Assembly: GCF_003945765.1 (NCBI RefSeq)
Contig: NZ_CP027712.1
Span: 5,084,001-5,148,000 of the forward strand
Length of the DNA: 64,000 nucleotides
DNA from: Pseudomonas chlororaphis subsp. chlororaphis
GTDB lineage: Bacteria > Pseudomonadota > Gammaproteobacteria > Pseudomonadales > Pseudomonadaceae
Direction: 5' to 3'
Shown here: positions 18,807 to 31,260 of the stretch, piece by piece
Numbering within the stretch: position 1 is the first letter of the stretch
How the letters are laid out: every line of letters starts with the position of its first letter
Notes under the pieces: model-generated
Database searches by the model: none
What the model was told of the DNA's origin: nothing
Seen by the model: only the letters and a program-made list of their open reading frames with translations
Position numbers and translations under genes: made by a program

Positions 18807-19346
18807 TTACCACATCAGATCGTCAGGGATCTGGTAGGCCGCGTACGGATCGTCCTCGTCCGGTGCCTCGGTCGGCGTGTTGAGCTGAACGATGCGCCGT
18901 GGATCGCGCTCCTGGATCTTCAGCGCGGCTTCACGCGGGATGACCTCATAACCGCCGGCATGGTGCACGATGGCCAGCGAGCCGCTGCTCAGCTTGTTGC
19001 GCATCAGGGTGTTCACCGACAGGCGCTTGACCTTCTTGTCGTCGACGAAGTTGTAGTAATCCTCGGTGGTCAGCTTCGGCAGGCGCGACACTTCGATCAG
19101 TTGCTTGATCTGCGCGGCACGGGCCTTCTGCTCGGCCTTCTCCTGCTGCTGGCGGTTGAGTTCCTGGTCGCGCTTGACCTTCTCGGCCTGCGCCTCCTGG
19201 GCCAGGCGCGCCTGGGTATCGTCCGCCTCGACCTGCCCTTTATGGACCAGGCGTTGCTGCTTCTGTTTCTCTTTGCTGACCTGTTTGGCCTGCTTTTGGT
19301 TGACCAGCCCTGCTTTGAGCAACTGGTCGCGAAGGGAAAGGCTCAT
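18807..19346 (-). CDS. DUF2058 domain-containing protein (YaiL-like)
   Basis: The 179-residue protein is typical of the DUF2058/YaiL family: MSLSLRDQLLKAGLVNQKQAKQV at the N-terminus, a highly charged lysine/glutamine-rich coiled-coil region (about residues 20-85), and a C-terminal globular part with YYNFVDDKKVKRL and YAAYQIPDDLMW. It is cytoplasmic. The charged region suggests nucleic-acid or ribosome binding, but no function is established here. It lies 27 bases after mazG on the same strand. Confidence 0.88.
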   Translation of the reverse strand: MSLSLRDQLLKAGLVNQKQAKQVSKEKQKQQRLVHKGQVEADDTQARLAQEAQAEKVKRDQELNRQQQEKAEQKARAAQIKQLIEVSRLPKLTTEDYYNFVDDKKVKRLSVNTLMRNKLSSGSLAIVHHAGGYEVIPREAALKIQERDPRRIVQLNTPTEAPDEDDPYAAYQIPDDLMW

Positions 19347-19373
19347 TGGTGCTCACTCACTTAGGCAACAGCC

Positions 19374-20207
19374 TCAGCCACAGCTGGGCAAATTCTTTTC
19401 CTGACGTTTGGCTTCGCCCCACAAGGCGTCCAACTCTTCGAGGGTGCAATCTTCCATGGGTCGGCGGGTATCGCGCAATGCCTGCTCGATAAATCGGAAC
19501 CGTCGCTCGAACTTGGCATTGGCGCCACGCAGGGTGGTTTCCGGATCGACCTTCAGATGTCGGGCCAGGTTGACCACGGCGAACAGCAGGTCGCCCACCT
19601 CGTCGGCAATCGCCTGCGGGTCATTCTCGGACATGGCTTCGAGCACTTCATCGAGCTCTTCGCGGATCTTGTCCACCACCGGCAAGGCATCCGGCCAGTC
19701 AAAACCGACCTGGGCCGCACGTTTTTGCAGCTTGGCCGAACGGGACAGCGCCGGCAGCGCCGCGGGCACATCGTCGAGCAAGGACAACTGCAAAGGCTGC
19801 GCCGACTTCTCGGCACGCTCCTCGGCCTTGATCTCTTCCCAGCGCTGCTTGACCTGTTCTTCATCCAGCCGCGGAATATCCAGCGGCGCGTACAGGTCCC
19901 CGGTAGGGAATACATGGGGATGGCGACGGATCAGCTTGCGGGTGATGCTGTCGACTACGCCATCGAACTCGAAACGCCCCTCCTCCCGCGCCAGCTGGCT
20001 GTAATACACCACCTGGAACAGCAGATCGCCCAACTCACCCTGCAAGTGCTCGAAATCGCCTCGTTCGATGGCATCGGCCACTTCGTAGGCTTCTTCCAGG
20101 GTGTGGGGGACGATGGTGGCGTAGCTCTGCTTAATATCCCAAGGGCAGCCGTACTGCGGATCCCGCAGCCGCGCCATCAGGTGCAACAGGTCTTCAAGGC
20201 TGTACAT
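19374..20207 (-). CDS. mazG: Nucleoside triphosphate pyrophosphohydrolase MazG
   Basis: This 277-residue protein hydrolyses (d)NTPs to monophosphates and pyrophosphate and is linked to clearing aberrant nucleotides and lowering (p)ppGpp. Two MazG repeats are visible: the first around CPWDIKQSYATIVPHTLEEAYEVADAIE with GDLLFQVVYYSQLA, the second around KIREELDEVLEAM with EVGDLLFAVVNLARHL. Full length for the family. It lies immediately downstream of relA, separated by a REP pair, matching the relA-mazG order known in gammaproteobacteria. Confidence 0.96.
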   Translation of the reverse strand: MYSLEDLLHLMARLRDPQYGCPWDIKQSYATIVPHTLEEAYEVADAIERGDFEHLQGELGDLLFQVVYYSQLAREEGRFEFDGVVDSITRKLIRRHPHVFPTGDLYAPLDIPRLDEEQVKQRWEEIKAEERAEKSAQPLQLSLLDDVPAALPALSRSAKLQKRAAQVGFDWPDALPVVDKIREELDEVLEAMSENDPQAIADEVGDLLFAVVNLARHLKVDPETTLRGANAKFERRFRFIEQALRDTRRPMEDCTLEELDALWGEAKRQEKNLPSCG

Positions 20208-20238
20208 CGGTCACTCTCATTGCCAAACCATGTTTTCT

Positions 20239-20309
20239 GTAGGAACGAGGGTTGCCCGCGATAGCGGTATGTCAGACAAATCGCCATCGCGGGCAAGCCT
20301 CGCTCCTAC
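20239..20309. repeat. REP pair (inverted REP elements) between relA and mazG
   Basis: GTAGGAACGAGGGTTGCCCGCGAT on the left and ATCGCGGGCAAGCCTCGCTCCTAC on the right are imperfect inverted copies of the common fluorescent-Pseudomonas REP sequence around a short spacer. A similar pair occurs at 34190-34256 and a decayed single copy at 52036-52062. Such elements lie between genes, can form hairpins in mRNA and are mobilised by REP-associated transposases encoded elsewhere. Confidence 0.88.
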
Positions 20310-20319
20310 GCTCCGACTT

Positions 20320-22563
20320 TCAAGGGGTACGGTTACGGCGGGTCTCGATGATGTTCGGCAACTGGGAAATACGCCCCAGCAGCCGCCCCAACGCGTCCAG
20401 CCCCGGAATCTCGATGGTCAGGGACATCAGCGCGGTGTTGTCCTCCTTATTCGAGCGGGTGTTGACCGCCAGCACGTTGATCCGCTCGTTGAGCAGCACC
20501 TGGGACACGTCACGCAGCAGGCCGGAGCGGTCGTAGGCGCGAATGATGATGTCCACCGGGTAGGTCTGCACCGGCACCGGGCCCCAGCTGACCTGGATGA
20601 TCCGCTCCGGCTCGCGGCCGGCCAGTTGCAGCACCGAGGCACAGTCCTGGCGGTGAATGCTCACCCCGCGGCCCTGGGTGATGTAACCGACGATCGCATC
20701 CCCCGGCAGCGGCTGGCAGCAGCCGGCCATCTGGGTCAGCAGGTTGCCGACGCCCTGGATCTGGATGTCGCCGCGCTTGCCGGGCTTGTAGCCGGTGGCC
20801 TTGCGCGGGATCAGTTCCAGCTGTTCGTTGCCGCGCTCCGGCTCCACCAGTTGCTGAGCCAGGTTGACCAGTTGCGCCAGGCGCAGGTCGCCCGCCCCCA
20901 GTGCCGCGAACATGTCCTCGGCGGTTTTCATGTTGGCCTTGTCGGCCAGCTTGTCGAAATCCACCTGCGGCAGGTCGAGGCGATTGAGTTCGCGTTCGAG
21001 CAGGGTCTTGCCCGCCGCTACGTTCTGATCCCGCGCCTGCAGCTTGAACCAGTGGACGATCTTCGCCCGCGCCCGCGAGGTGGTGACATACCCCAGGTTC
21101 GGGTTCAGCCAGTCGCGGCTCGGCGTGCCGTGCTTGCTGGTGATGATCTCGACCTGCTCGCCGGTCTGCAGGCTGTAGTTGAGCGGCACGATGCGCCCGT
21201 TGATCTTCGCGCCCCGGCAGTTGTGACCGATCTCGGTGTGCACGCGGTAGGCGAAGTCCAGCGGGGTCGCGCCTTTCGGCAAGTCGATGGCGTGGCCGTC
21301 GGGGGTGAAGATGTAGACCCGGTCTGGCTCGATATCCACCCGCAGCTGCTCGGCCAGGCCGCCGATATCCCCCAGTTCCTCATGCCACTCGAGCACCTGG
21401 CGCAGCCAGGAGATTTTCTCTTCGTAGTGGTTGGAACCGGATTTGACGTCGGTGCCCTTGTAGCGCCAGTGGGCGCAGACCCCCAGCTCAGCCTCTTCGT
21501 GCATCGCGTGGGTGCGGATCTGCACTTCCAGGACCTTGCCCTCAGGGCCGATGACCGCCGTGTGCAGCGAGCGGTAACCGTTCTCCTTGGGGTTGGCGAT
21601 GTAGTCGTCGAACTCTTTCGGAATGTGCCGCCACAGGGTGTGGACGATCCCCAGCGCGGTGTAGCAATCGCGCATTTCCGGGACCAGCACGCGCACCGCG
21701 CGCACGTCGTAGATCTGGCTGAACTCCAGGCCCTTGCGCTGCATTTTGCGCCAGATCGAATAGATATGTTTGGCCCGGCCGCTGATGTCGGCGTCGACGC
21801 CGGTGGCCCGCAGCTCATTCTGCAGCTGATTCATCACGTCGGAGATGAAACGCTCGCGATCAAGGCGCCGCTCGTGCAGCAACTTGGCGATCTGCTTGTA
21901 CTGCTCAGGCTCCAGGTAGCGGAAGGACAGGTCCTCCAGCTCCCATTTGATATGGCCGATACCGAGGCGATGCGCCAGCGGTGCATAGATGTCGAAGACT
22001 TCCCGGGCGACCCGGTTGCGCTTCTCGTCGTCGGCGTTTTTCACCGCCCTGATCGCGCAGGTCCGCTCGGCCAGCTTGATCAGCGCCACACGCACGTCAT
22101 CGACCATCGCCACCAGCATCTTGCGCAGGTTTTCCACCTGGGCCTGGGTGCCGAGCACGAGGGATTGGCGGGGGCTGAGGCTGGCGCTGATCGCCGCCAT
22201 GCGCAGCACGCCGTCGATCAGCTTGGCCACCACCGGGCCGAAGCGCTGGCTGACGGCTGGCAGCGGGATCTGGCCTTCCCGGACGCCACGGTAAAGCACC
22301 GCGGCCACCAGCGAATCCTGATCCAGCTTGAGGTCGGCGAGGATCTCCGCGATCTCAAGGCCAGTGCTGAAACTCGACATGTCCTCGCCGCTGAGATTCT
22401 TCGCCGCGATGTGTTGTAACTCTGCCTCACGAGCGAACTCGCAGGCTTCTTTCAAGGCTTCACGGTCCAGTGCCATGTCGACGCTGACCGCATGATCGAG
22501 CCACGCCTCGAGATTGATACTGCCGTCGGTGTTGATCGGCTGGTGCGCTCTCACCTGTACCAT
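20320..22563 (-). CDS. relA: GTP pyrophosphokinase RelA ((p)ppGpp synthetase I)
   Basis: This 747-residue protein makes (p)ppGpp on stalled ribosomes in the stringent response. Domains in order: a degenerate, hydrolase-inactive HD region (residues about 55-200, with LVAAVLYRGVREGQ lacking the HD pair), the synthetase domain with YSIWRKMQRKGL and PKENGYRSLHTAVIGPEG, a TGS domain (VYIFTPDGHAIDLPKGATPLDFAYRVHTEIG), a zinc-finger/conserved-cysteine region (QMAGCCQPLPGD) and a C-terminal ACT domain. Length equals other RelA proteins. Its neighbours mazG and rlmD are the usual ones. Confidence 0.97.
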   Translation of the reverse strand: MVQVRAHQPINTDGSINLEAWLDHAVSVDMALDREALKEACEFAREAELQHIAAKNLSGEDMSSFSTGLEIAEILADLKLDQDSLVAAVLYRGVREGQIPLPAVSQRFGPVVAKLIDGVLRMAAISASLSPRQSLVLGTQAQVENLRKMLVAMVDDVRVALIKLAERTCAIRAVKNADDEKRNRVAREVFDIYAPLAHRLGIGHIKWELEDLSFRYLEPEQYKQIAKLLHERRLDRERFISDVMNQLQNELRATGVDADISGRAKHIYSIWRKMQRKGLEFSQIYDVRAVRVLVPEMRDCYTALGIVHTLWRHIPKEFDDYIANPKENGYRSLHTAVIGPEGKVLEVQIRTHAMHEEAELGVCAHWRYKGTDVKSGSNHYEEKISWLRQVLEWHEELGDIGGLAEQLRVDIEPDRVYIFTPDGHAIDLPKGATPLDFAYRVHTEIGHNCRGAKINGRIVPLNYSLQTGEQVEIITSKHGTPSRDWLNPNLGYVTTSRARAKIVHWFKLQARDQNVAAGKTLLERELNRLDLPQVDFDKLADKANMKTAEDMFAALGAGDLRLAQLVNLAQQLVEPERGNEQLELIPRKATGYKPGKRGDIQIQGVGNLLTQMAGCCQPLPGDAIVGYITQGRGVSIHRQDCASVLQLAGREPERIIQVSWGPVPVQTYPVDIIIRAYDRSGLLRDVSQVLLNERINVLAVNTRSNKEDNTALMSLTIEIPGLDALGRLLGRISQLPNIIETRRNRTP

Positions 22564-22683
22564 CTTGCTTTACCTTCCCTACGACGCACATTCAATGCGT
22601 CAAATCGCTGACCTTCACTGCCAGTATTTCCTCGCTGGGCCGGCGAGTGCTGCCTGACGGGCCAACGGATTAGACGAGCCATC

Positions 22684-24036
22684 CTAGCTCGCTTCAAATA
22701 ACGCCATGGCCTCGACATGTGCCGTCTGAGGAAACATATCGAGGATCCCGGCACGTTTTAACCGGTAGCCCTGCCTGACCAGTTCGACTGTGTCACGCGC
22801 CAGAGTGGCAGGGTTGCATGACACATAAACCAGGCGCTTGGCGCCCAGGCTCGCCAGCTTGCGTACCACCTCCAATGCCCCGTCCCGAGGTGGGTCCAAG
22901 AGTACCGCAGAAAAGCCTTCGCGGGCCCACTCGGCGTCGCTCAGGGGCTGCGATAAATCGGCCTGAAAAAACCGGGTGTTATGCAAATTGTTGCTAGCAG
23001 CATTCTGCGCCGCACGCGCGACCATGGTCGCCACCCCTTCGACCGCCACCACTTCCCGTACGTTCTGCGCCAGCGGCAAGGCAAAGTTGCCCAAGCCACA
23101 AAACAGGTCCAGCACACGCTCATCGGCCTGTGGTGCCAGCCACTCCAGGGCCTGGGCCACCATCGCCTCGTTGACCCCGGCGTTGACCTGGACAAAGTCT
23201 CCCGGCCGATAGGCCAGCTGCAGATTCCAGGGCTCCAGGCGATAGCCCAGGGCCTGGTCCGGGTCCACCGGTTGCGGCTCGCCTTCGCCATGCAGCCACA
23301 ACTGGGCCTCATGGAATGCGCAGAACACCTGGAGAATCTCCAGGTCGGCCGCGGACAACGGCGCCATATGGCGCAGCAGCACGGCAATCGCCGAACCGCT
23401 GAACAATTCCACATGCCCCAGTGCCTGCGGTTTGCTCAGGCGCTGCAGCATGGCCGGCAAGCGGCTCATGATCGGTTGCAAGGGCTGTACCAGCACCGGG
23501 CATTCGTCGATGGCGACGATGTCCTGGCTGCCGGCGGCGCGAAAACCCACTTCGAGCTTTTTCGCCTTGGCGTCCCAGCGCACCGCGACCCGCGCCCGGC
23601 GCCGGTAGCCGAACTCCGGACCGCTCAAGGGTGCCGCCCACGCCTCTGGCTCGACACCGGCGACCCGCGACAACTGCTCGGCGAGCATGCGCTGTTTCAG
23701 GGCAAGCTGTTCGTCATGGGGCAGATGCTGCACGCTGCAGCCACCGCAACGGCCGGCATGGGCGCACGGGGCCGGGCGCCGCAAATCGCTGGCACTGAAC
23801 ACCCGCTCGGTACGGGCTTCCACCACTTTGCCGTGGGCGCCCAACACGCGCGCCTCGACCTCTTCGCCCGCCAATGCGCCAGCGACGAACCAGGTACGCC
23901 CTTCCAGGAAGGCAATGCCACGACCATCGTTGGCCAGGCGCTCGATGGTCAGGCGCTGTTTTTTACCGACGGGTATCTGCGCAGCCCGACTGCCGCCCGA
24001 AGGCTGGAAGCGCAGGCCTCTGACTGGCTTAGCCAT
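22684..24036 (-). CDS. rlmD: 23S rRNA (uracil(1939)-C(5))-methyltransferase RlmD
   Basis: This 450-residue SAM-dependent enzyme methylates U1939 of 23S rRNA. It has an N-terminal TRAM domain, an iron-sulfur cysteine set ([16 protein letters not shown]), the SAM motif [17 protein letters not shown], and the catalytic cysteine region [15 protein letters not shown]. Full length for the RumA/RlmD family. The ATG shares one base with the cysM TGA, so the genes are coupled; relA follows downstream after 120 bases, as in other pseudomonads. Confidence 0.96.
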   Translation of the reverse strand: MAKPVRGLRFQPSGGSRAAQIPVGKKQRLTIERLANDGRGIAFLEGRTWFVAGALAGEEVEARVLGAHGKVVEARTERVFSASDLRRPAPCAHAGRCGGCSVQHLPHDEQLALKQRMLAEQLSRVAGVEPEAWAAPLSGPEFGYRRRARVAVRWDAKAKKLEVGFRAAGSQDIVAIDECPVLVQPLQPIMSRLPAMLQRLSKPQALGHVELFSGSAIAVLLRHMAPLSAADLEILQVFCAFHEAQLWLHGEGEPQPVDPDQALGYRLEPWNLQLAYRPGDFVQVNAGVNEAMVAQALEWLAPQADERVLDLFCGLGNFALPLAQNVREVVAVEGVATMVARAAQNAASNNLHNTRFFQADLSQPLSDAEWAREGFSAVLLDPPRDGALEVVRKLASLGAKRLVYVSCNPATLARDTVELVRQGYRLKRAGILDMFPQTAHVEAMALFEAS

Positions 24037-24938
24037 CAGTTGGGCGCATCGAAGATGCCGGTCGACAGGTAACGGTCGCCACGGTCACAGATGATCGCGA
24101 CAATCACCGCGTTTTCGACTTCGCGGGACAGGCGCAACATCGCCGCCACCGCACCGCCCGAAGACACGCCGCAGAAGATGCCTTCTTCGCGGGCCAGGCG
24201 CCGGGTCACCTCTTCGGCTTCGCTTTGCGCCATGTCGACGATGCGATCCACACGACTGGCCTGGTAGATCTTCGGCAGGTATTCCTGCGGCCAGCGGCGA
24301 ATGCCGGGAATGGCCGAGCCTTCCATCGGTTGCAGGCCGATGATCTGCACGTTCGGGTTCTGTTCCTTCAGATAACGCGAGGTGCCCATGATGGTGCCGG
24401 TGGTGCCCATGGAGCTGACGAAATGGGTGATGGTGCCCTCGGTCTGCCGCCAGATTTCCGGGCCGGTGCCGGTGTAGTGCGCCTCCGGGTTGTCACCGTT
24501 GGCGAACTGGTCGAGCACCTTGCCACGACCTTCGGCCTGCATCTTCTCGGCCAGGTCGCGCGCGCCTTCCATGCCCTCTTCCTGGCTGACCAGGATCAGT
24601 TCGGCGCCATAGGCGGTCATCGCCGCCTTGCGCTCGGCACTGGAGTTGTCGGGCATGATCAGGATCATCTTGTAGCCCTTGATCGCCGCGGCCATGGCCA
24701 GGGCAATCCCGGTGTTGCCCGAGGTCGCTTCGATCAGCGTATCGCCGGGGTGAATCTGCCCACGCAGCTCGGCGCGGGTGATCATCGACAGCGCCGGGCG
24801 GTCCTTGACCGAACCCGCCGGGTTATTGCCCTCGAGCTTGAGCAGCAGGGTGTTGCTGGTGACGCCAGGCAGGCGCTGCAAACGGACCAGCGGGGTGTTG
24901 CCGACGCAATCGGCGATGGTGGGGTACTGCAAGGTCAT
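24036..24938 (-). CDS. cysM: Cysteine synthase B CysM
   Basis: This 300-residue PLP enzyme makes cysteine from O-acetylserine and sulfide or thiosulfate. Typical motifs are the N-terminal [19 protein letters not shown], the PLP-lysine segment [15 protein letters not shown], the phosphate-binding [13 protein letters not shown] and [15 protein letters not shown]. The start [13 protein letters not shown] at 24938 matches family members; a longer extension upstream is rejected. The short C-terminus (FDAPN) and [10 protein letters not shown] favour CysM over CysK. Confidence 0.95.
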   Translation of the reverse strand: MTLQYPTIADCVGNTPLVRLQRLPGVTSNTLLLKLEGNNPAGSVKDRPALSMITRAELRGQIHPGDTLIEATSGNTGIALAMAAAIKGYKMILIMPDNSSAERKAAMTAYGAELILVSQEEGMEGARDLAEKMQAEGRGKVLDQFANGDNPEAHYTGTGPEIWRQTEGTITHFVSSMGTTGTIMGTSRYLKEQNPNVQIIGLQPMEGSAIPGIRRWPQEYLPKIYQASRVDRIVDMAQSEAEEVTRRLAREEGIFCGVSSGGAVAAMLRLSREVENAVIVAIICDRGDRYLSTGIFDAPN

Positions 24939-25018
24939 GGCGTATTCGCAATCCGGACTGCGGGGGCGACTATCATACCGGCAAACGTTCGCAGGCCATA
25001 TCACGCAAAGTGAGGGTC

Positions 25019-26431
25019 TTATGGCTTAACGATATAAGGCAGCGAATCAGCCTCGGGCGAAGGCGCTTCCATCACAACCGTAGCCCGCAGGCGCATGTTC
25101 AAACGCAGCCCACACCCGGTATTTTCCGCCCACAGCTGGCCGCCCTGACGCTGCACGGCGTTGCGCGCAATACTCAACCCCAGGCCAAAACCGCCATGGC
25201 CCGGGCGCGAGCCATCGAGGCGGGTAAAAGGATCGAAGATCCGCTGCAGATCGGCCTCGGCCACGCCAGGCCCTTCATCCTCCAGCCACAGCAACCAATG
25301 CTCGCCCTGGCGCTGGCCGTCCAGCAGCACACGACCGCCCGCGGGCGAATGGCGAATGGCATTGCGCAGAATGTTTTCCAGGGCCTGGGCCAGGGTATTG
25401 AGATTGCCCCGGACCCAGCACGAGGCGTCCAGCGCGCAATGCAGTTGCGTGGCGGACCAGGCGCTTTCGAAGCAGGCGTTTTCCGTGAGCATTTCCCACA
25501 GGGCCTGGATCTGGATGTCTTCCTCGGCCAGCGGTGCCCGCTCGGTGTCGAGCCAGGCCAGTTGCAAGGTGTCGTCCACCAGCCGCTGCATGCCATCGAC
25601 TTCCCGCGCCAGCCGCTCGCGCAGTGCCGGCAGGCTCTGCTCGCCGTCACAGGCGACCCGCAGGCGACTCAGGGGCGTGCGCAATTCATGGGAAAGATCG
25701 CGCAGCAATTGTTGCTGCAAGGCCACCGTGCCCTGCAGGCGCTCGGACATCTGGTCGAACGCCCGGCCCAGTTCACCCAACTCGTCCTGGCGACTGGTGG
25801 TCTGGCTCGACAGCCGCGCATTCAGTTGATCGGCGCGCCAGGCGTTGGCCTGTTCGCGCAGCTGGTTCAGCGGCACCACCAGCAGTCGATACAGCCCGAC
25901 ACACAGCAGCAGGGTGAACAGGCCAGGAATCACCCCATTGGTCAGCACCCGCCAGAACACCCGGTAGCGCCCGGGCATGAAGCGCTGGGGCAACTCGATC
26001 ACCAGGCTGCCGGCGGACGGGTCGTTGGGAAACGCAATCTTCAGCCAGGGCAAGCCACGAGTATGCCGACTGACCGGCCAATCCAGGCCGCGCAGGAACG
26101 TCAGGTGCTGGCTCTCGGCTTCGCTCAGCGGATAACTGCTCAGCGATTGCAGGTCGCGGCCGATGACCCCGACCCAATGACGCTCGCGCTCGGCCATGCC
26201 CTGCAGCCAGGCATCGACCCCGGCGCTCTGCCCCTGGTTCCAGGCCTGTTCGGCTTCGGCGGCGTAGCCGGTCAGCGTGCCGCGGGCCTCGTCGGAAAGG
26301 AACAGGTTCTTCTGTTCCATGTAGCGGCCCCAGGACCAGCTCAGCCAGATCATCAGCAGGCAGAACGCGACCAACAGGCAGGCCAGCTTCCAGAACAGCG
26401 AATGCCTGCCGGGCAGCTCAGGCCATTTCAT
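25019..26431 (-). CDS. Two-component sensor histidine kinase
   Basis: The 470-residue product has an N-terminal membrane segment (LFWKLACLLVAFCLLMIWLSW), a periplasmic domain of about 130 residues, a second membrane segment (VIPGLFTLLLCVGLYRLLVVP), a HAMP region, the phospho-acceptor box LSHELRTPLSRLR, and an HATPase domain with NAIRHSP and GGFGLGLSIARNAV. It pairs with the response regulator upstream, whose stop it overlaps by 14 bases if ATG 26431 is used (a GTG at 26440 is an alternative). In P. aeruginosa the corresponding place between cysM and gacS holds pirRS, but no pirA-like receptor gene is present here, so the signal is unknown. Confidence 0.93.
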   Translation of the reverse strand: MKWPELPGRHSLFWKLACLLVAFCLLMIWLSWSWGRYMEQKNLFLSDEARGTLTGYAAEAEQAWNQGQSAGVDAWLQGMAERERHWVGVIGRDLQSLSSYPLSEAESQHLTFLRGLDWPVSRHTRGLPWLKIAFPNDPSAGSLVIELPQRFMPGRYRVFWRVLTNGVIPGLFTLLLCVGLYRLLVVPLNQLREQANAWRADQLNARLSSQTTSRQDELGELGRAFDQMSERLQGTVALQQQLLRDLSHELRTPLSRLRVACDGEQSLPALRERLAREVDGMQRLVDDTLQLAWLDTERAPLAEEDIQIQALWEMLTENACFESAWSATQLHCALDASCWVRGNLNTLAQALENILRNAIRHSPAGGRVLLDGQRQGEHWLLWLEDEGPGVAEADLQRIFDPFTRLDGSRPGHGGFGLGLSIARNAVQRQGGQLWAENTGCGLRLNMRLRATVVMEAPSPEADSLPYIVKP

Positions 26432-27140
26432 CGACGGCACTCAGCACATAGCCCTTGCCCCAGATCGTGCGCACTTCCCGCGCGACATAACCGACGGCCT
26501 TGAGTTTGCGGCGGATCTGGCTGATGTGCATGTCCAGGCTGCGATCATGGGGCGCATAGCCGCGCTGCAGCACATGCTGATAAAGGAAGGGTTTGCTCAG
26601 GACCTCGTCGCCGTTGCGGTTGAGCGTCTCCAGCAGGCGGTATTCGCTGCGGGTCAGCCCGGCCCACTGTTGCCCGTAATGCACGTCGCACAGCTCGTCG
26701 TCGAAACGCAGGCCCTGGGCTTCCTGCCGGAGCGGCGCCGGGGCCGGCCGGCGATCCAGGGCCACGCGCCGCAGGATGGCTTCGATCCGTACCCGCAGCT
26801 CGGCCATGCTGAAGGGCTTGGGCAGATAATCGTCGGCCCCCAGGCGAAAACCGCTGATGCGATCGGCCTCGGCCCCCAGCGCCGACATCAGCAGCACCGG
26901 CGTGGAATGGCTCTGGCGAAAATGGGTGAGCACCGTCAGCCCGTCCATCCCCGGCAGCAGGATGTCCATCAGCACCACATCGAAAGGTTGCTGGCGAGCC
27001 ATCGTCAGGCCTTCCTGGCCGTTCTGGCACCAGGTGACATCAAACCCACAACGACCCAATTGCTCGTGCACGTAGGCACCGAGCACCAGGTCGTCTTCGA
27101 TACTCAGGATCCGGGGATGGCCGACAGATACGGGATTCAT
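26418..27140 (-). CDS. OmpR-family response regulator
   Basis: The 240-residue protein has a receiver domain with the phospho-acceptor D59 (in VVLMDILLPGMDG), the acidic pair in ILSIEDD and the lysine in YLPKPFSMAELRVR, then an OmpR/PhoB-type winged-helix DNA-binding domain (LTRSEYRLLETL, DMHISQIRRKLKAVG, VRTIWGKGYVLS). The start MNPVSVGHPRIL at 27140 is supported by domain position. It is divergent from gacS and co-transcribed with the sensor kinase that follows. Target genes are unknown; position suggests a PirR-like role, which is inference. Confidence 0.93.
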   Translation of the reverse strand: MNPVSVGHPRILSIEDDLVLGAYVHEQLGRCGFDVTWCQNGQEGLTMARQQPFDVVLMDILLPGMDGLTVLTHFRQSHSTPVLLMSALGAEADRISGFRLGADDYLPKPFSMAELRVRIEAILRRVALDRRPAPAPLRQEAQGLRFDDELCDVHYGQQWAGLTRSEYRLLETLNRNGDEVLSKPFLYQHVLQRGYAPHDRSLDMHISQIRRKLKAVGYVAREVRTIWGKGYVLSAVDEMA

Positions 27141-27360
27141 TAGCTTCTGCAAGTAATTCTCAGTTGGGCAATTATTCAAGATTGTCCGCGGCCGGGCAAC
27201 CGACACCGGTCGACAAAGCGCTCGCTAACCCGCGGCACCTGAGCGGTTCGACGGTTAATTTTGCGGAGATTGCGGCAAAGCAAATGGCTACACTGCGCAG
27301 GTGGTGCGCACCGGATGTGCGCAGGGTTCATTCAAAACGGCGTGGTAGCAGGAGAGTTGC

Positions 27361-30114
<2,754 letters not shown>

Positions 30115-30180
30115 CCCAGGGCAACGACAGGTTTGCCCCGAAGGTTCATGCTCGGAGCAACCTCCTACAAGGACGACGCC

Positions 30181-31170
30181 ATGCGCACGATTCTCTTCAG
30201 CAGCCAGAACTATGACCGCGACAGCTTCCTCGGCACCGATCTGCCGCCGGGCATCGAGCTACAGTTCCAGGCCGCGCGCCTGAGCCTGGACACCGCGGCC
30301 CTGGCGGAGCACCACGAAGTGGTCTGCGCCTTTATCAATGACGACCTGAGCGCCCCGGTGCTGGAGCAACTGGCCGCCGGCGGCACGCGCCTTATCGCGC
30401 TGCGCTCGGCCGGCTACAACCATGTCGACCTGGCCGCGGCCAAACGCCTGGGCCTGAGCGTGGTCCGGGTCCCGGCCTATTCTCCCCATGCCGTGGCCGA
30501 GCACGCCGTGGCCCTGATCCTGGCGCTGAACCGCCGCCTGCACCGCGCCTACAACCGCACCCGCGAAGGCGACTTCAGCCTGCACGGCCTGACCGGCTTC
30601 GACCTGGTGGGAAAAACCGTCGGCATCGTCGGCACCGGGCAGATCGGCGCCACCTTTGCCCGGATCATGGCCGGCTTCGGCTGCCAGTTGCTGGCCCACG
30701 ATCCCTTCCCCAACCCGCAAGTCGAGGCCCTGGGCGCACGTTACCTGAGCCTGCCGGAGCTGCTGGCCCAGGCGCAGATCATCAGCCTGCACTGCCCGCT
30801 CACCGCCGACAGCAAACACCTGATCAACCGCCAGAGCCTGGCCCGGATGCAACCGGGCGCAATGCTGATCAACACCGGCCGCGGCGGCCTGGTGGATACC
30901 CCGGCACTGATCGAGGCCCTGAAGAACGGCCAACTGGGCTACCTGGGGCTGGATGTCTACGAAGAGGAGGCGCAGCTGTTCTTCGAGGACCGCTCCGACC
31001 TGCCGCTACAGGACGACGTGCTGGCGCGGCTGCTGACCTTCCCCAACGTGATTGTCACCGCCCACCAGGCCTTCCTCACCCGCGAGGCCCTGGCGGCGAT
31101 CGCCGACACCACCTTGCACAACATCGCCGCCTGGGCCGCCGGCGCGCCCTGCAACCGGGTGGAAGGCTGA
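30181..31170 (+). CDS. ldhA: D-lactate dehydrogenase (fermentative)
   Basis: This 329-residue NAD-dependent enzyme of the D-isomer 2-hydroxyacid dehydrogenase family reduces pyruvate to D-lactate. Visible are the NAD-binding KTVGIVGTGQIGATFARIMAGFGCQLLAHDP, the catalytic arginine region LINTGRGGLVDTPALIEAL, the glutamate in LGLDVYEEEAQLFFED and the histidine in VIVTAHQAFLT. The start MRTILFSSQNYDR at 30181 follows an AAGGA; a longer in-frame extension is unlikely. It is the usual neighbour of gacS. Confidence 0.95.
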   Translation: MRTILFSSQNYDRDSFLGTDLPPGIELQFQAARLSLDTAALAEHHEVVCAFINDDLSAPVLEQLAAGGTRLIALRSAGYNHVDLAAAKRLGLSVVRVPAYSPHAVAEHAVALILALNRRLHRAYNRTREGDFSLHGLTGFDLVGKTVGIVGTGQIGATFARIMAGFGCQLLAHDPFPNPQVEALGARYLSLPELLAQAQIISLHCPLTADSKHLINRQSLARMQPGAMLINTGRGGLVDTPALIEALKNGQLGYLGLDVYEEEAQLFFEDRSDLPLQDDVLARLLTFPNVIVTAHQAFLTREALAAIADTTLHNIAAWAAGAPCNRVEG

Positions 31171-31260
31171 ATCGACGGACCGGCGGTAAGCGAAGGTCAT
31201 CTGCCTGCAACCTGAGATATCGGGGTGCGTGCTAGCATACGCGCCAGATTTGGAGGACCC

